From Minisyncoccota bacterium (lineage in GTDB: Bacteria > Patescibacteriota > Minisyncoccia > Phycocordibacterales > Phycocordibacteraceae), in assembly GCA_018062165.1 (NCBI GenBank), contig JAGOSU010000005.1:1-23370 (forward strand): 23,370 bases of DNA, in the 5' to 3' direction. How positions within the stretch are numbered: the stretch's first letter is position 1; the number at the start of each line of letters is the position of its first letter. The notes beneath the pieces were generated by a model that did not search any database, was not told the DNA's origin, and was given only the letters and a program-made list of their open reading frames with translations. This document shows positions 14,845 through 21,595 of this stretch, piece after piece. Both the position numbers and the translations under genes were made by a program.

Positions 14845-15618
14845 TTAGGTGGAAAGTGCGCTCGCAAGTGAACGCCACCCCGCAAGCGGCACATCCTCTG
14901 ATCGAGCCTTTTCGGGGATTCTGGCCTCGTTAAAGGCACTGGCTATCTTCGTTGCAGGGGCGAGTACTGCCAGATTTCCTGCCAAAAGCTTGCGCTTATG
15001 CGCAAATCCCGCCCGAAGGACCTCGAAGAAGGCTGTTTCTTCACTGCGTGAGGCGAAAGCCCCGTGTATGTCGGAGATAGTGAGCACCGCGGAATCAACG
15101 TTCGGTGCAGGACGAAAGGCACCACGAGGAACAGTGAACTGGTACTTGGGAGTTCCATACACTTTCACTGAGAGCGAGAGGAGACTCTCCTTCTTCGCGC
15201 GCGCAACACGTTCGGCAACTTCCTTTTGAACCAGAAGCGTCATTGAAGACGGCTTCGCCTCTGCCGTAAGGAACATGCGAATGATTTCTCCGGTGATGTA
15301 GTACGGGATGTTCGCAATAAGTGAATAGGTTCCAAGCATTGAGGGATCGAACTTCCGTATATCGTCGTGAACGAGCGTGAGCGAACCGATCGTAATTTCA
15401 CTCGCAAACGTTTTCTTGAGTTCTGTCACGAGCTCGCCGTCCGCTTCAACTGCCACCACCTTCCCTGCGCGCTCAAGCAGTGCACGCGTAAGCATGCCAG
15501 TCCCTGGCCCTATCTCAAGTACCGTATCTGTTTTCGAAAGGTCCCCCGCGTCAGCAATACGCTCGGCAATGCGCCGGTGCATCAGAAAGTTCTGCCCAAG
15601 TGATTTCTTTGGCTTCAC
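14845..15618 (-). CDS. rsmA: 16S rRNA (adenine-N6,N6)-dimethyltransferase KsgA
   Basis: RsmA dimethylates two adjacent adenosines in the 3'-terminal helix of 16S rRNA, a late 30S maturation check. The 257-residue protein is slightly shorter than the usual 265-290. It has the KKSLGQNFL start, the SAM-binding motif VLEIGPGTGMLTRALL (about 33-48), an acidic VAVEAD strand end (about 55-60), and the catalytic motif IV as NIPYYITG (about 105-112). The C-terminal helical domain follows. The start codon is GTG at 15618, 3 nt after the stop of the small exported-protein gene, so it is probably cotranscribed from the leaderless promoter upstream of that gene. Confidence 0.95.
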   Translation of the reverse strand: MKPKKSLGQNFLMHRRIAERIADAGDLSKTDTVLEIGPGTGMLTRALLERAGKVVAVEADGELVTELKKTFASEITIGSLTLVHDDIRKFDPSMLGTYSLIANIPYYITGEIIRMFLTAEAKPSSMTLLVQKEVAERVARAKKESLLSLSVKVYGTPKYQFTVPRGAFRPAPNVDSAVLTISDIHGAFASRSEETAFFEVLRAGFAHKRKLLAGNLAVLAPATKIASAFNEARIPEKARSEDVPLAGWRSLASALST

Positions 15619-15621
15619 GTG

Positions 15622-15936
15622 TCAGAGAGATGTCCCTTTGAGGTACACCGTGCCGATAACGCTGGCACCACAAACGTTCGCAACCGGCGTGAAGAGACCA
15701 AGAATAAAAGATCCCGGCTTATGTATGAAGACCGGATACGAAATGGTCTTTGGAAGTATGGCGTACGGACCACTAGGGTACGGTGGCGGAGCTACAATCA
15801 CAGCGATGGTCCCTGCGCCTGTGGGACATGGCGAGACTGCGGTTATGAGTCCGCCGAACGGGAGAAACGCATGTGCACTTGCAGGAATCGAGAGTGCGAG
15901 CACTGCACCAGTCAGTACGACGACGAGGGTTCTCAT
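15622..15936 (-). CDS. Small exported protein with FGG-Cys domain, 104 aa
   Basis: I do not recognise a named family. The protein has a clean signal peptide (about residues 1-24, ending in SAHA). The mature domain of 80 residues contains PFGGLITAVSPC near its start, SGPYAILPKT in the middle, and GSFILGLFT followed by a Cys. This order (FGG, Cys, SG-Y, P-T, GSF-LGL-aromatic-T, Cys) is also found at the C-terminus of the protein at 17914-19014. The reading frame is open further upstream to 16077, but the ATG at 15936 has a signal peptide and a TATACT box at leaderless spacing, and the longer form would lie inside pcrA. It is followed by rsmA after 3 nt. Confidence 0.85.
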   Translation of the reverse strand: MRTLVVVLTGAVLALSIPASAHAFLPFGGLITAVSPCPTGAGTIAVIVAPPPYPSGPYAILPKTISYPVFIHKPGSFILGLFTPVANVCGASVIGTVYLKGTSL

Positions 15937-15943
15937 AGGTACA

Positions 15944-15952
15944 AGTATAGCA
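15944..15952 (-). promoter_or_regulatory. Extended -10 element, leaderless transcript of the 15936 gene
   Basis: TGC-TATACT ends 7 nt before the ATG at 15936. It lies immediately downstream of the pcrA stop codon. Confidence 0.58.
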
Positions 15953-15955
15953 AAG

Positions 15956-17875
15956 CTATTCAATGATGCGCTCGGTGTCGCTCTGCACGTATTCGACCAT
16001 AGACGCATCAATGTCCTCAAGGAACGACGAGGGCTCAGCAAGAAAGTCGGTGCCGTAAATGCGCCGCACCCGTGCAAGGGTGAGGTAGAGCTGTGTGCGT
16101 GCGCGTGTCATCGCCACATAGAAGAGTCTGCGTTCCTCTTCTTCATCGCGCTCTTCTCCTTCGTGTCCTTGATGCGGGAACAGACCTTCTTCAAGACCTG
16201 AAACAAACACCACATCGAACTCAAGTCCCTTCGCGGCATGCACCGTCATGAGCGTGACGCCTTTGCGTTCCTTCTTGCGGTCGAGCTCATCCTGGTCCCC
16301 GGCAAGAGCAGCTTCTGCCAGGAAAGCGCTTATTCCCTCGCGTCCCGGGAGATCATCATGACGGCTCGCAAGTGTTGCGAGCTCCTTTACGTTCTCAAGG
16401 CGCTCAACATCATCCTCTGGCCCCTTTGAAAGCGCAGCTTCCATACCGCTCTCTTCAATGACACGACGCACAAACTCAGACGGCGTGTCAGTGTCGGCGG
16501 CTGCACCAAGCTTTGCGAGCACCGCTTCAAACGCTTCAACTTTCGCGCGCTCACCTGCTCGGAGGTCGTCACGCTTTCCTGCAGTAAGTTTTCCGAGCGT
16601 CGTCTTTCCAATACCGCGCGGCGGTGCCTGCACTGCGCGAATGCGGTCAGCTTCGCGCATAGGATCAAGTGCGAGCTTCACCCACGCAATGGCGTCCTTC
16701 ACTTCTTTGCGTTCAAAGAACTGTGTACCGAGCAGTTTGTACGGAACGTTTGCAGCAAGGAATGCTTCTTCGAGTGCTCGGGATTGAAAGTTCGTGCGAT
16801 ACAACACCGCAATCTCTTCTGGATTTATTCCTTCTCCCGCAAGACGCCGTGCTTCTTTGGCAATGAAGCGTGCTTCTTCTTCTGCGGTACCAGCTGCATG
16901 TACGCGAATGGGCTCGCCTGAAAGATTATCAGTGACTGACGTCTTTTCTTTTCGGTTCTTGTTTTTCTCAATGACACGGTTGGCGGCATCAACAATGTTC
17001 TTTGATGAACGGTAGTTGTGCTCAAGCACGACCGTCTTCGCGTCCGGATACTTTCGATCGAACTCAAGCAAGTTCTCAATCGTAGCGCCGCGCCAGGTGT
17101 AGATGGTTTGGTCGATGTCACCCACGACAAACAGATTCCTGCGTTCTCCCGCTAGAAGCGTCGCAAGTTTTCCTTGCAGTTCGTTGGTGTCCTGATACTC
17201 ATCAATGTGGATGTAGTGAAAGCGCTCCTGCACAAGTTTTCGGACCTCTTCGTGTTCTGCGAGAAGTTTTACCGGAAGCGAAATCAAGTCATCGAAATCA
17301 AGTGCGTTAGATTCCTTCAGCGTCTCTTCGTACTTCATCCATACATCTGACGCGACGCGAGAGCGGAACCCCTCACTACGAAAACGCTCAGAGAACCGCT
17401 GCGCATTCAGTCCTTCGCCCTTCGCGCGCGAGATGCGACCAAGAATCGCACGTGGCTCGTATTCCTTCGGGTCCATATCAAGCGACTTAAGCGCTGTCTT
17501 GATTGCACGAATAGAATCATCGCGATCAAAGATGGTGAAGTGACGAGCAACACCAATTGCGCGCCCGTAGGATTCAAGCAACTCTCGTCCAAGACCATGG
17601 AAGGTCGCAACAAACGGCAAACTTCCTCGCTTCCAGGCGGTTAGTTCTTGTCCCAGGCTCTTGGAGAGCCGTTCTCGCATCTCGCGCGCAGCCTTGTTGG
17701 TGAAGGTAACGGCGAGAATCTTCTCTGGTGCTACGCCTTGCCGTATGAGGTGGTAGATACGGGTGGTGAGGACCTTTGTTTTGCCGGAGCCGGCACCCGC
17801 GAGGACTGAAACCGGACCGAGGGTGGCGAGCACCGCTTCCTTTTGCCGTTCGTTAAGTCCGTCGAGGTATGTCAC
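15956..17875 (-). CDS. pcrA: UvrD/PcrA-family superfamily 1 DNA helicase, C-terminally short
   Basis: UvrD/PcrA helicases unwind DNA 3' to 5' in repair, replication restart and RecA removal. The 639-residue protein has all SF1A motifs: Q motif LNERQKEAV (about 8-16), Walker A AGAGSGKT (about 26-33), Ia VTFTNKAA, II HIDEYQDT, III VGDIDQTIYTWRGA, IV EHNYRSSKNI, V TLMTVHAAKGLEFD and VI RRLFYVAMTRAR. Typical PcrA/UvrD is about 720-740 residues. Here the chain ends shortly after motif VI with no Tudor-like RNA-polymerase-binding domain. UvrD and PcrA cannot be separated with certainty; the symbol is a family choice. The start codon is GTG at 17875, 6 nt after a TATAGT box. Confidence 0.93.
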   Translation of the reverse strand: MTYLDGLNERQKEAVLATLGPVSVLAGAGSGKTKVLTTRIYHLIRQGVAPEKILAVTFTNKAAREMRERLSKSLGQELTAWKRGSLPFVATFHGLGRELLESYGRAIGVARHFTIFDRDDSIRAIKTALKSLDMDPKEYEPRAILGRISRAKGEGLNAQRFSERFRSEGFRSRVASDVWMKYEETLKESNALDFDDLISLPVKLLAEHEEVRKLVQERFHYIHIDEYQDTNELQGKLATLLAGERRNLFVVGDIDQTIYTWRGATIENLLEFDRKYPDAKTVVLEHNYRSSKNIVDAANRVIEKNKNRKEKTSVTDNLSGEPIRVHAAGTAEEEARFIAKEARRLAGEGINPEEIAVLYRTNFQSRALEEAFLAANVPYKLLGTQFFERKEVKDAIAWVKLALDPMREADRIRAVQAPPRGIGKTTLGKLTAGKRDDLRAGERAKVEAFEAVLAKLGAAADTDTPSEFVRRVIEESGMEAALSKGPEDDVERLENVKELATLASRHDDLPGREGISAFLAEAALAGDQDELDRKKERKGVTLMTVHAAKGLEFDVVFVSGLEEGLFPHQGHEGEERDEEEERRLFYVAMTRARTQLYLTLARVRRIYGTDFLAEPSSFLEDIDASMVEYVQSDTERIIE

Positions 17876-17881
17876 TTGCGC

Positions 17882-17890
17882 ACTATAGCA
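17882..17890 (-). promoter_or_regulatory. Extended -10 element, leaderless transcript of pcrA
   Basis: TGC-TATAGT (17890-17882) ends 6 nt before the GTG at 17875. It is only 11 nt from the -10 region of the divergent gene, so the two promoters cannot easily be occupied together. Confidence 0.58.
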
Positions 17891-17898
17891 GACAGGCG

Positions 17899-17907
17899 TG
17901 CTACGAT
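17899..17907 (+). promoter_or_regulatory. Extended -10 element, leaderless transcript of the 17914 gene
   Basis: TGC-TACGAT ends 6 nt before the ATG at 17914. It supports that start over any in-frame codon further upstream. Confidence 0.55.
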
Positions 17908-17913
17908 TTATTC

Positions 17914-19014
17914 ATGAAACGCGTGCTTCTCATCGTCGGTGGCATTGTCGCCCTTCTCTTTATTGTTAGCGGTCTCTACTTCGTCTTCTTTGGGCAATCG
18001 GGAGAGTCGGGGGAGTACGCTTTCTTTCCAGAGGCAGGGAATCGTGACATTCCAGACTGGTTGACGCCCAGAGAGACTCCAGAGGAAGAGGAGTACACCC
18101 CACCGACAATCTTCAATCCCGTGGAAGTGCCGCCCGCAAGACCAGAGGCCGGGCAGCCGACGACAGAGAGGACTTCTTTTCTCTCCCTCGATTTCCTTGC
18201 GGACCTCTATGCAAGATACCGAGGAGGTTCGCGAAGTTCAGGCGGCACTGGCGGCACAGGCACCGGAGGAACGGTGGGGGTTCCCTACACGCCAGTACCT
18301 GGCACCACTGGCTCATACCCTTCGGGGGACGGATGGTCGTACCATACTTCCGACGATACGTGGATTAACGGAAGGCCGGTCGGCGACGATGAGGATTTCA
18401 TCCGGTTCAACCCTGAGACCCTCGAGCTCTATGTAGGAAACGTGCATTTCGTCTTCAGGGGCGGTGCCCATCTTCCAGACAACACCACCAGTGACGTGGT
18501 CGGCGACCCGGATAACATGGTCGTTGGTACTACGCTTGGCGTGCTGGTCGGCTCCCTGCTGGGTGATCCTGGGCTTGGGCTTATCATCGGGAGCGCACTC
18601 GGGAGCAACATGTATGACGGCTTTATGCTCCAGGACATCGGCATTGCATTTGATAACGGCATGCCGTCCTTCGGGGACTCTTTGGGAGGACTAGGGGAGG
18701 AAGAAGGAGAGGGTGAAGAGGGCGGTGGGAAACAGACTGCCTTCGGCGGCAAGGTGACAACCACTACTAAGTGCACCTGCGCGACCAGTTACACGGTATT
18801 TACCGTCACTGGTGAGAGTGAATATTCCGGAAACTATCTGATTGGTCCCACGACGAAGAAGTACGGAGGCAAAAAAACCTCTGGCAGTTTCAATATCCTC
18901 GGCCTTTATACTGCTGGAGGTGGGTCAGGCCAGTGCCAGATGTATGTAGGAGAGTCTTGTGAGGAATACCAAACCATAGACAAAGGATTGATTACGGAGT
19001 ACTCATCGGACTAA
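17914..19014 (+). CDS. Anchored exported protein with FGG-Cys C-terminal domain, 366 aa
   Basis: I do not recognise a named family. An N-terminal signal anchor (about residues 2-24) is followed by an acidic, Pro/Thr-rich stalk (about 30-90). A Gly/Ser/Thr low-complexity linker lies at about 100-125 and a middle domain with many Asp/Gly residues at about 135-180. A hydrophobic glycine-rich pair near 205-235 resembles a glycine-zipper segment and may insert in membrane. An acidic GEEEGEGEEGGG linker (about 265-280) follows. The C-terminal module has AFGGKVTTTTKCTC, SGNYLIGPTTKKY, GSFNILGLYT and two later Cys, the pattern shared with the 15622-15936 protein. An earlier in-frame start would enter the pcrA promoter, so 17914 is used. 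Confidence 0.83.
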   Translation: MKRVLLIVGGIVALLFIVSGLYFVFFGQSGESGEYAFFPEAGNRDIPDWLTPRETPEEEEYTPPTIFNPVEVPPARPEAGQPTTERTSFLSLDFLADLYARYRGGSRSSGGTGGTGTGGTVGVPYTPVPGTTGSYPSGDGWSYHTSDDTWINGRPVGDDEDFIRFNPETLELYVGNVHFVFRGGAHLPDNTTSDVVGDPDNMVVGTTLGVLVGSLLGDPGLGLIIGSALGSNMYDGFMLQDIGIAFDNGMPSFGDSLGGLGEEEGEGEEGGGKQTAFGGKVTTTTKCTCATSYTVFTVTGESEYSGNYLIGPTTKKYGGKKTSGSFNILGLYTAGGGSGQCQMYVGESCEEYQTIDKGLITEYSSD

Positions 19015-19018
19015 AAAA

Positions 19019-19040
19019 CGGCCTAGAATAAGGCTATTTT
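19019..19040 (+). terminator. Weak terminator-like hairpin after the 17914 gene
   Basis: Immediately after the stop codon GCCT (19021-19024) pairs with AGGC (19031-19034), with one extra G.U pair, followed by TATTTT. The stem is short, so confidence is low. Confidence 0.35.
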
Positions 19041-19069
19041 GCGCTGTCCACATCTTCATCTGAGGGTCA

Positions 19070-19097
19070 TTGACCCCTCTGGCTCAAAAGGTATACT
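19070..19097 (+). promoter_or_regulatory. Promoter of the LysM-M23 gene
   Basis: TTGACC (19070-19075), a 16-nt spacer and TATACT (19092-19097) form a strong sigma70-like promoter. The predicted start is near 19104, giving a leader of about 90 nt before the proposed start, unlike most genes here. The 19015-19193 gap holds this promoter, the weak terminator and the leader hairpin. Confidence 0.65.
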
Positions 19098-19128
19098 CGC
19101 TCAATCGACAGATACGGAAGCTTGAAAG

Positions 19129-19152
19129 AAATGGCGTAGGTAAGCCATTTTT
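19129..19152 (+). promoter_or_regulatory. Leader hairpin with T-run and two-codon ORF
   Basis: AAATGGC (19129-19135) pairs perfectly with GCCATTT (19144-19150) around an 8-nt loop, with the run TTTTT at 19148-19152. It has the form of an attenuator or terminator in the leader of the LysM-M23 gene. The minimal reading frame ATG-GCG-TAG (19131-19139) lies within its 5' arm and loop. Confidence 0.45.
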
Positions 19153-19193
19153 GTATACATCTGAAGCGCCAGACCCATCCCTACCCCCCTCTG

Positions 19194-20285
19194 ATTTCAT
19201 TCAAATCACACCAAAAAGACTCTCCCAGGGCTAATCAGGTTCGTAGCGTTCTTTGGGCTCTAACCGGATGCGCGGCCGTAACTACGGTCTCCCTGCTCGT
19301 TGCCACCTTCCCTACTAAGGCAGGTGCTTTCTGGCCATTTACAGACGTAGGGGCGGCTACTGGAGGAAACGAGTCCCCAATCCTCCACGACGAGACCCTC
19401 CCCCTGCTTAAGGCAGCTACAAACTCGGACCCTAACCCATTCAAGGGTGGTGGTGAGCTTGCCCTTTCTGAGGGGTCGGCCCTTGTCCCCAACGGAGGGT
19501 CGGAAGGCACGGCAGTTGCCTATAAGGAGAGCAGCAAATCAAGCGGGGCTATTTCCATCTATGTCGTTCGAGAGAGTGATACCCTTTCAGATATCGGGGA
19601 GATGTTCGATGTTTCAACCAATACCATCCTTTCAGTCAACGGGCTCAAGAATGCCCAGGACATACACCCAGGTGACGAGCTTCTCATTCTTCCGGTTTCC
19701 GGAGTCCGCTATACCATCAAGCACAGCGGCACACTCGAAGACGTCGCAAAGCTCTATGACGTGGATGTGAGCGAAGTTGCGCGCTTTAACGGCTTTGACC
19801 AAGACGAGGTGCTCGCGGCAGGAACGGTGGTCATCGTGCCGGGTGTCGACTTTGCACCAGAGAAGCCTAAGGCGAAATCTTCTGGCTCTTCAAACACGCT
19901 TGCAGCAAAGAAGCCTTCGTCTTCAGTTGCGCTCGGCGATTGGGCCAACCCTGTACCAGGCGCTTATATCTCCCAAGGTTTGCACGGGCACAACGGTATT
20001 GACCTTGCTGGCGTGAAGCAGGGCACCCCAGTGTATGCCGCAGCTGCAGGTAAAGTAATTGCAGCAGGCAACGGCTCGTGCGGAAGCGGGTACGGTATCT
20101 GCGTGATTGTTGCGCATGAAAACAATACACAGACGCTCTACGCTCACCTCTCCTCAGTTACAACGGGCGTTGGTACCTCCGTCGGCAAGGGGGAGCACAT
20201 CGGGGGCATCGGCAACACTGGACGCTCAACCGGTTACCATCTCCACTTCGAAGTACGCGGTGCGAAGAATCCGTTCGCGAAGTAG
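19194..20285 (+). CDS. Exported LysM-LysM-M23 peptidoglycan hydrolase, start codon non-canonical
   Basis: M23 enzymes are zinc endopeptidases that cut peptidoglycan cross-links; LysM domains bind the glycan. From an ATT at 19194 (363 aa) the order is: signal peptide (about 16-45, ending KAGA), a linker with PLLKAATNSDPNPFKGGGE, LysM 1 (about 122-167), LysM 2 (about 173-216), a Ser/Lys linker, and the M23 domain. The zinc ligands are visible as HNGID (His266, Asp270) and HLH (349-351). The first ATG (19602) lies inside LysM 1 and would remove the signal peptide, so the frame must start earlier. It is open back to TAG at 19137 but contains no ATG, GTG or TTG. ATT 19194 or CTG 19191/19161 are the candidates. 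Confidence 0.82.
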   Translation: MSFKSHQKDSPRANQVRSVLWALTGCAAVTTVSLLVATFPTKAGAFWPFTDVGAATGGNESPILHDETLPLLKAATNSDPNPFKGGGELALSEGSALVPNGGSEGTAVAYKESSKSSGAISIYVVRESDTLSDIGEMFDVSTNTILSVNGLKNAQDIHPGDELLILPVSGVRYTIKHSGTLEDVAKLYDVDVSEVARFNGFDQDEVLAAGTVVIVPGVDFAPEKPKAKSSGSSNTLAAKKPSSSVALGDWANPVPGAYISQGLHGHNGIDLAGVKQGTPVYAAAAGKVIAAGNGSCGSGYGICVIVAHENNTQTLYAHLSSVTTGVGTSVGKGEHIGGIGNTGRSTGYHLHFEVRGAKNPFAK

Positions 20286-20306
20286 ACCGCATCTCTGTGC
20301 GTCGTC

Positions 20307-20312
20307 TATACT
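20307..20312 (+). promoter_or_regulatory. -10 element, leaderless transcript of the PAP2 gene
   Basis: TATACT ends 6 nt before the ATG at 20319. The gap after the peptidase stop is only 33 nt. Confidence 0.52.
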
Positions 20313-20318
20313 TTCCTA

Positions 20319-20783
20319 ATGGATAGTTTCTTTCTATTCGCATTCACGACAATCGCGAGTACTGAAGGCTTTCTCATTTCGTGCGCACTTATTCTTGTAG
20401 GACTTCTCCTTCGAAAGCGCGCACTTCCTTTTTTCGTAGCGACTATCGGGGTGCTCCTTTCTACCATCGCACTTAAGGAGCTGCTGCAGGTCGCGCGTCC
20501 TGTTTCAACACTTATAGAAACGACAGGCTACGCATTCCCAAGTGGACATGCAACTGGTTCACTCTTTCTTGCGCTGTCTCTCTGCTATCTCGCGCGCGCA
20601 CTCCCAAGGCCGCTTCGGTATGGAGTATGCGCTGCCGCGCTTATGACGGCACTAGTGATTGGCCTAAGTCGACTACATTTTGGTGTGCACACACCGCTCC
20701 AGGTATTTGCGGGGTATGTGCTCGGTGCAGCGTGGGCGGGAGTATATATCTGGATGGATACGAGGTTAAACGCGCGCTCTTAA
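20319..20783 (+). CDS. PAP2-family membrane phosphatase with variant C3 motif
   Basis: PAP2 enzymes remove phosphate from lipid phosphates such as undecaprenyl pyrophosphate or phosphatidate at the outer face of the membrane. The 154-residue protein has about five hydrophobic segments. C1 is K53-x6-RP (KELLQVARP), C2 is PSGH (74-77), and C3 is SR (117-118) with His124. In the usual C3 pattern SRx5Hx3D the last Asp supports the nucleophilic His; here it is Gln128 (codon CAG). The remaining catalytic residues are present. It follows the peptidoglycan hydrolase and may recycle the lipid carrier, but it has its own promoter. Confidence 0.88.
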   Translation: MDSFFLFAFTTIASTEGFLISCALILVGLLLRKRALPFFVATIGVLLSTIALKELLQVARPVSTLIETTGYAFPSGHATGSLFLALSLCYLARALPRPLRYGVCAAALMTALVIGLSRLHFGVHTPLQVFAGYVLGAAWAGVYIWMDTRLNARS

Positions 20784-20840
20784 ACGTTGCGGCTTCGTGC
20801 GACTAACTACAAACAATCTATAGCTGGCCACCCGGGATTC

Positions 20841-20864
20841 GAACCCTCTTTTCACAGAGGATTC
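20841..20864 (-). repeat. Inverted repeat in convergent intergenic region
   Basis: On the minus strand GAATCCTCT pairs with AGAGGGTTC around a 6-nt loop (9 bp, one G.U). On the plus strand the G.U becomes a C.A mismatch, so the structure is better as minus-strand RNA. It lies between the convergent PAP2 gene and the membrane-protein gene at 20932, beyond the stronger hairpin. Confidence 0.5.
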
Positions 20865-20890
20865 ACCCACTTTCAGTATACTAACCAACG

Positions 20891-20927
20891 AGAATCGCAC
20901 AGACACATGAAATGTCTGAGCGATTCT
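20891..20927. terminator. Long hairpin between convergent genes, probable bidirectional terminator
   Basis: AGAATCGC and CAGACA pair with TGTCTG and GCGATTCT: 14 bp with one central mismatch and a 7-nt loop. It sits 5 nt after the stop of the minus-strand gene and about 110 nt after the PAP2 stop. The plus side is followed by TACTTTATAT; the minus side has no T-run. Confidence 0.55.
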
Positions 20928-20931
20928 TACT

Positions 20932-21591
20932 TTATATAGTAGCGACCTTGGAGAGCGTCCGGTACGCGTGCACACTCGCAAGATAGGAGATCGGGAGACT
21001 CACAATCAATCCCACCACAAAGAGAAGCAAGCCAAGGAGGTTAATACCCAGAAGTGCCAACCCCAAGAGCAACAGCTTAAGACGGTTACCACGCGTGATA
21101 CGTGCGCTCTCCTTCATAGATTCAGTAATCCCGAGTCCGCGGTCCATGACAAGGAAGAGTGACATACCGAAGGCAAGCGCGACAATAATGCCCGGAACGA
21201 TAAGGAGGATGAGACCGAGAAGTGTCGCAAGCCCGACTAGCAAGCTCGTAAGCAGATACTTCACAAACGGCTCCGGGGTCCAGAGATCACGAACGCGCGC
21301 AGCCTGCACATTATCGTGTGCATTGAGGTAGAACTTCGTGACACCCATGTTATCAATCACGATGCCTAGGTAAATGGAACCAAGTGACACCACGATACCT
21401 ACCAATCCCAGTACGAGTGCAAGCGCAGGATCGTTCGCAACGAGAGTCTGACCTGTCTGCACAAGCCAGTTCACAAAGTTAACAAGGATGCTTAGGAGCG
21501 AGAGCACGAACGCAATCTTCACGAATATCCAAGGACGAGCCTTGAAGGTATTCCACCCGAACGAAAGGCATTCTTTTACAGAGAGTTTCAT
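20932..21591 (-). CDS. Polytopic membrane protein, DUF975-like
   Basis: The 219-residue protein has a soluble start (KECLSFGWNTFKARPW), and hydrophobic segments at about 22-48, 60-85, 108-142 and 170-210. Between them is a conserved-looking cytoplasmic motif ESMKESARITRGNR (about 158-171), of the kind seen in DUF975-like integral membrane proteins. The family has no agreed biochemical role. The ATG at 21591 is 6 nt after a TACAAT box that overlaps the stop codon of the DksA-like gene, so both read-through and independent leaderless transcription are possible. A long hairpin follows its stop. Confidence 0.85.
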   Translation of the reverse strand: MKLSVKECLSFGWNTFKARPWIFVKIAFVLSLLSILVNFVNWLVQTGQTLVANDPALALVLGLVGIVVSLGSIYLGIVIDNMGVTKFYLNAHDNVQAARVRDLWTPEPFVKYLLTSLLVGLATLLGLILLIVPGIIVALAFGMSLFLVMDRGLGITESMKESARITRGNRLKLLLLGLALLGINLLGLLLFVVGLIVSLPISYLASVHAYRTLSKVATI

Positions 21592-21595
21592 AGTC

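Noticed and set aside
15937..16077. N-terminal extension of the 15622 gene
   Set aside because: The extension overlaps pcrA by about 120 nt and would bury the signal peptide that begins at 15936.
15377..16201. 274-codon open frame on the plus strand
   Set aside because: It runs antisense across rsmA, the small exported-protein gene and the end of pcrA; it has no domain, and the three minus genes are well supported.
19104..19193. c-di-AMP or other known riboswitch in the LysM-M23 leader
   Set aside because: The leader is under 100 nt and shows one simple hairpin; none of the conserved cores I know could be seen.
20824..20900. Possible tRNA gene on the minus strand
   Set aside because: T-loop and D-loop-like sequences are present in the right order. 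However, the T stem has only 3 pairs, no anticodon stem of 5 bp with a 7-nt loop fits, and no acceptor partner exists for the 3' GTGGCCA. It is reported as structured sequence, not as a tRNA.
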